Notes under the pieces: generated by a model
The model's database searches: none
What the model saw: the letters and a program-made list of their open reading frames with translations, nothing else
Told to the model about the DNA's origin: nothing
Source of the DNA: Giesbergeria sp.
Lineage (GTDB): Bacteria; Pseudomonadota; Gammaproteobacteria; Burkholderiales; Burkholderiaceae_C
DNA: 15,644 nt
Assembly (NCBI GenBank): GCA_017998735.1
Contig: JAGOCN010000005.1
Location: 1-15,644 of the forward strand
Direction of reading: 5' to 3'
In this document: positions 14,595 through 15,644 of the stretch, one piece after another
Position numbering within the stretch: the stretch's first letter is position 1
How the letters are laid out: each line of letters starts with the position of its first letter
Made by a program: the position numbers and the translations under genes

Positions 14595-15491
14595 TCACGC
14601 CACCCCGTGCGCCTTGAACCATGCCAGGGCGCGCTTCCAGCCGTCTTCGGCCGGGCCCTGGCGGTAGCTGGGGCGGTAGTCGGCGTGGAAGGCATGCGGC
14701 GCGTCCGGGTAGACCACAAACTCGCTCGCCTTGGCAGCGGCAGAACCGCTGGCCAGGGCGGCTTTCATCTTATCAATGGTTTCCTGGGGAATTCCGCCAT
14801 CCTGCCCGCCGTACAGGCCCAGCACCGGCGCCTTCAGGATGGGCGTGATCTCCACCGGGTGCTTGGGCGTGAACGCACTGGCGCTGCCCACCAGCCGCCC
14901 GTACCAGGCCACGCCCGCCTTGACCGGGCCATGCGCCGCATACAGCCAGGTGATGCGCCCGCCCCAGCAAAAGCCGGTGATGCCGATGCGCTCTGCGTTG
15001 CCGCCATGCGCCCCCGCCCACTGCACGGCGCCGTCCAGGTCGGCCATCACCTGCGCGTCGGGCACTTTGGAGACCACCTCGGCCATCAGCTTGGCCATTT
15101 CGCCGTACTGCGCCGGGTCGCCCTGGCGGGCGTACAGCTCGGGGGCAATGGCCAGGTAGCCGGCGCGCGCAAAGCGCTTGCAGACATCGGCGATGTACTC
15201 GTGCACGCCAAAGATTTCCTGGATCACCAGCACCACCGGCAGGTCTTTTTTGCCCGCTGGCGCGGCCCGGTAGGCGGGCACCTTGAAGCCATTCACGGTG
15301 TAGCTGATCTCGCCCACCTCCAGCCCCTCGGCCGGGGTGCTGATGGCGGTCTGCGCCATCAGGGGCGCAGCCGCTGCGGCATAGCCCAGGCCGATGGCCG
15401 ACTGCAGCGCCGTGCGGCGGCGCATGCCGGACCCGGTGCTGCGGCCGGGCAGCAGGGAATGCACATCGGCGCGAAGGTCTTGGAACGGCAT
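14595..15491 (-). CDS. Dienelactone hydrolase family protein with Tat-like signal
   Basis: Alpha/beta hydrolase of 298 residues in the dienelactone hydrolase family, which cleaves lactones or esters; the substrate here is not known. The triad is Cys175 (GFCWGG), Asp231 (GGQDGG) and His266 (DAPHAFH). Glu92 in VIQEIFG matches the conserved Glu that governs the Cys in DLH. The N-terminus has a twin-arginine-like signal: MRRRTALQS (23-31), a hydrophobic Ala-rich core (32-45) and a cleavage site after PLMAQ or MAQTA. The enzyme is therefore probably periplasmic, which is usual for this subgroup. The start at 15491 is supported by AGGAGA seven bases upstream (15499-15504); the frame is open a further 28 codons. 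A terminator follows, so it is probably monocistronic. Confidence 0.93.
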   Translation of the reverse strand: MPFQDLRADVHSLLPGRSTGSGMRRRTALQSAIGLGYAAAAAPLMAQTAISTPAEGLEVGEISYTVNGFKVPAYRAAPAGKKDLPVVLVIQEIFGVHEYIADVCKRFARAGYLAIAPELYARQGDPAQYGEMAKLMAEVVSKVPDAQVMADLDGAVQWAGAHGGNAERIGITGFCWGGRITWLYAAHGPVKAGVAWYGRLVGSASAFTPKHPVEITPILKAPVLGLYGGQDGGIPQETIDKMKAALASGSAAAKASEFVVYPDAPHAFHADYRPSYRQGPAEDGWKRALAWFKAHGVA

Positions 15492-15581
15492 GGCGAAGTC
15501 TCCTGGAAAAAAAAGGGCAAAAAATGCGGCGGGCAGGCACCCGGCGCGCGGGCGTGCCAGTCTAGAGCGTGTCATGCACTT

Positions 15582-15644
15582 TTACGTGCCCGCGCTCTGC
15601 AGCCAGGCCTGTGATGGCAAGCGGTGCAACGCCGCCAGCGCGGG
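15582..15644 (-). CDS. Possible C-terminal end of an upstream gene, cut by window edge
   Basis: On the minus strand this frame is open from the window edge for 20 codons to a TAA and reads PALAALHRLPSQAWLQSAGT. The composition resembles a real C-terminus and the distance to the hydrolase start (90 bp) is plausible. The stretch is too short to assign a family, and chance is not excluded. Confidence 0.28.
   Translation of the reverse strand, partial: PALAALHRLPSQAWLQSAGT

Noticed and set aside
13671..15614. Plus-strand open frame of 647 codons across the ZIP and hydrolase genes
   Set aside because: It is antisense to two well-supported genes with catalytic motifs, and its product is low-complexity Ala/Arg/Pro; long antisense frames are common in GC-rich DNA.

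Overview
The window looks like chromosomal core DNA of a GC-rich betaproteobacterium of the order Burkholderiales, most likely family Comamonadaceae. The reasons are the gene order (yceF-yceD-rpmF-plsX-fabHDG-acpP-fabF running directly into rpoE-rseA-mucD-lepA), the GC-rich third codon positions, and small intergenic repeats with the ends GCCTCCAGC and TTGATAGC, which I recall from that family but cannot search here. No plasmid, phage, transposase, CRISPR, tRNA or rRNA feature was found. Almost everything reads on the minus strand, so the layout below follows transcription from high to low coordinates.

Right edge (15644 to 13436): possibly the last 20 codons of an upstream gene, then a secreted dienelactone-hydrolase-family protein with its own strong terminator, then a ZIP-family metal transporter with a histidine-rich loop. 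Two plus-strand genes converge on the transporter: a Maf/YceF nucleotide pyrophosphatase and, overlapping it by 4 nt, an RsmI-like tetrapyrrole-methylase-fold methyltransferase (11943-13384).

Centre (11917 to 5525): yceD and rpmF, then plsX, fabH, fabD, fabG, acpP and fabF. This is the same order as the E. coli fatty-acid cluster. plsX/fabH and fabD/fabG have overlapping stop and start codons. A perfect -10 box precedes rpmF, and a strong intrinsic terminator lies between rpmF and plsX. The products supply phosphatidate precursors (PlsX), start the acyl chain (FabD, FabH), reduce it (FabG) and elongate it (FabF) on the carrier AcpP.

Left part (5252 to 1): a small predicted membrane protein, sigma-E (RpoE), its membrane anti-sigma factor (RseA), a Do-family periplasmic protease (MucD/DegQ) and the 5' part of lepA (EF-4). 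The protease is preceded by a good sigma-E-type promoter, so the locus appears to be an envelope-stress circuit. The rseB/mucB gene expected between rseA and mucD is absent; a 500-bp non-coding gap lies there instead. That gap and the gap before fabF each carry one copy of a roughly 100-bp direct repeat, so the two copies bracket the membrane protein, rpoE and rseA.

I did not find a new biological system. The points worth a second look are the missing rseB, the repeat pair around the sigma-E genes, repeats that supply a stop codon (fabH) and a start codon (ZIP), and terminators placed just upstream of lepA and plsX.
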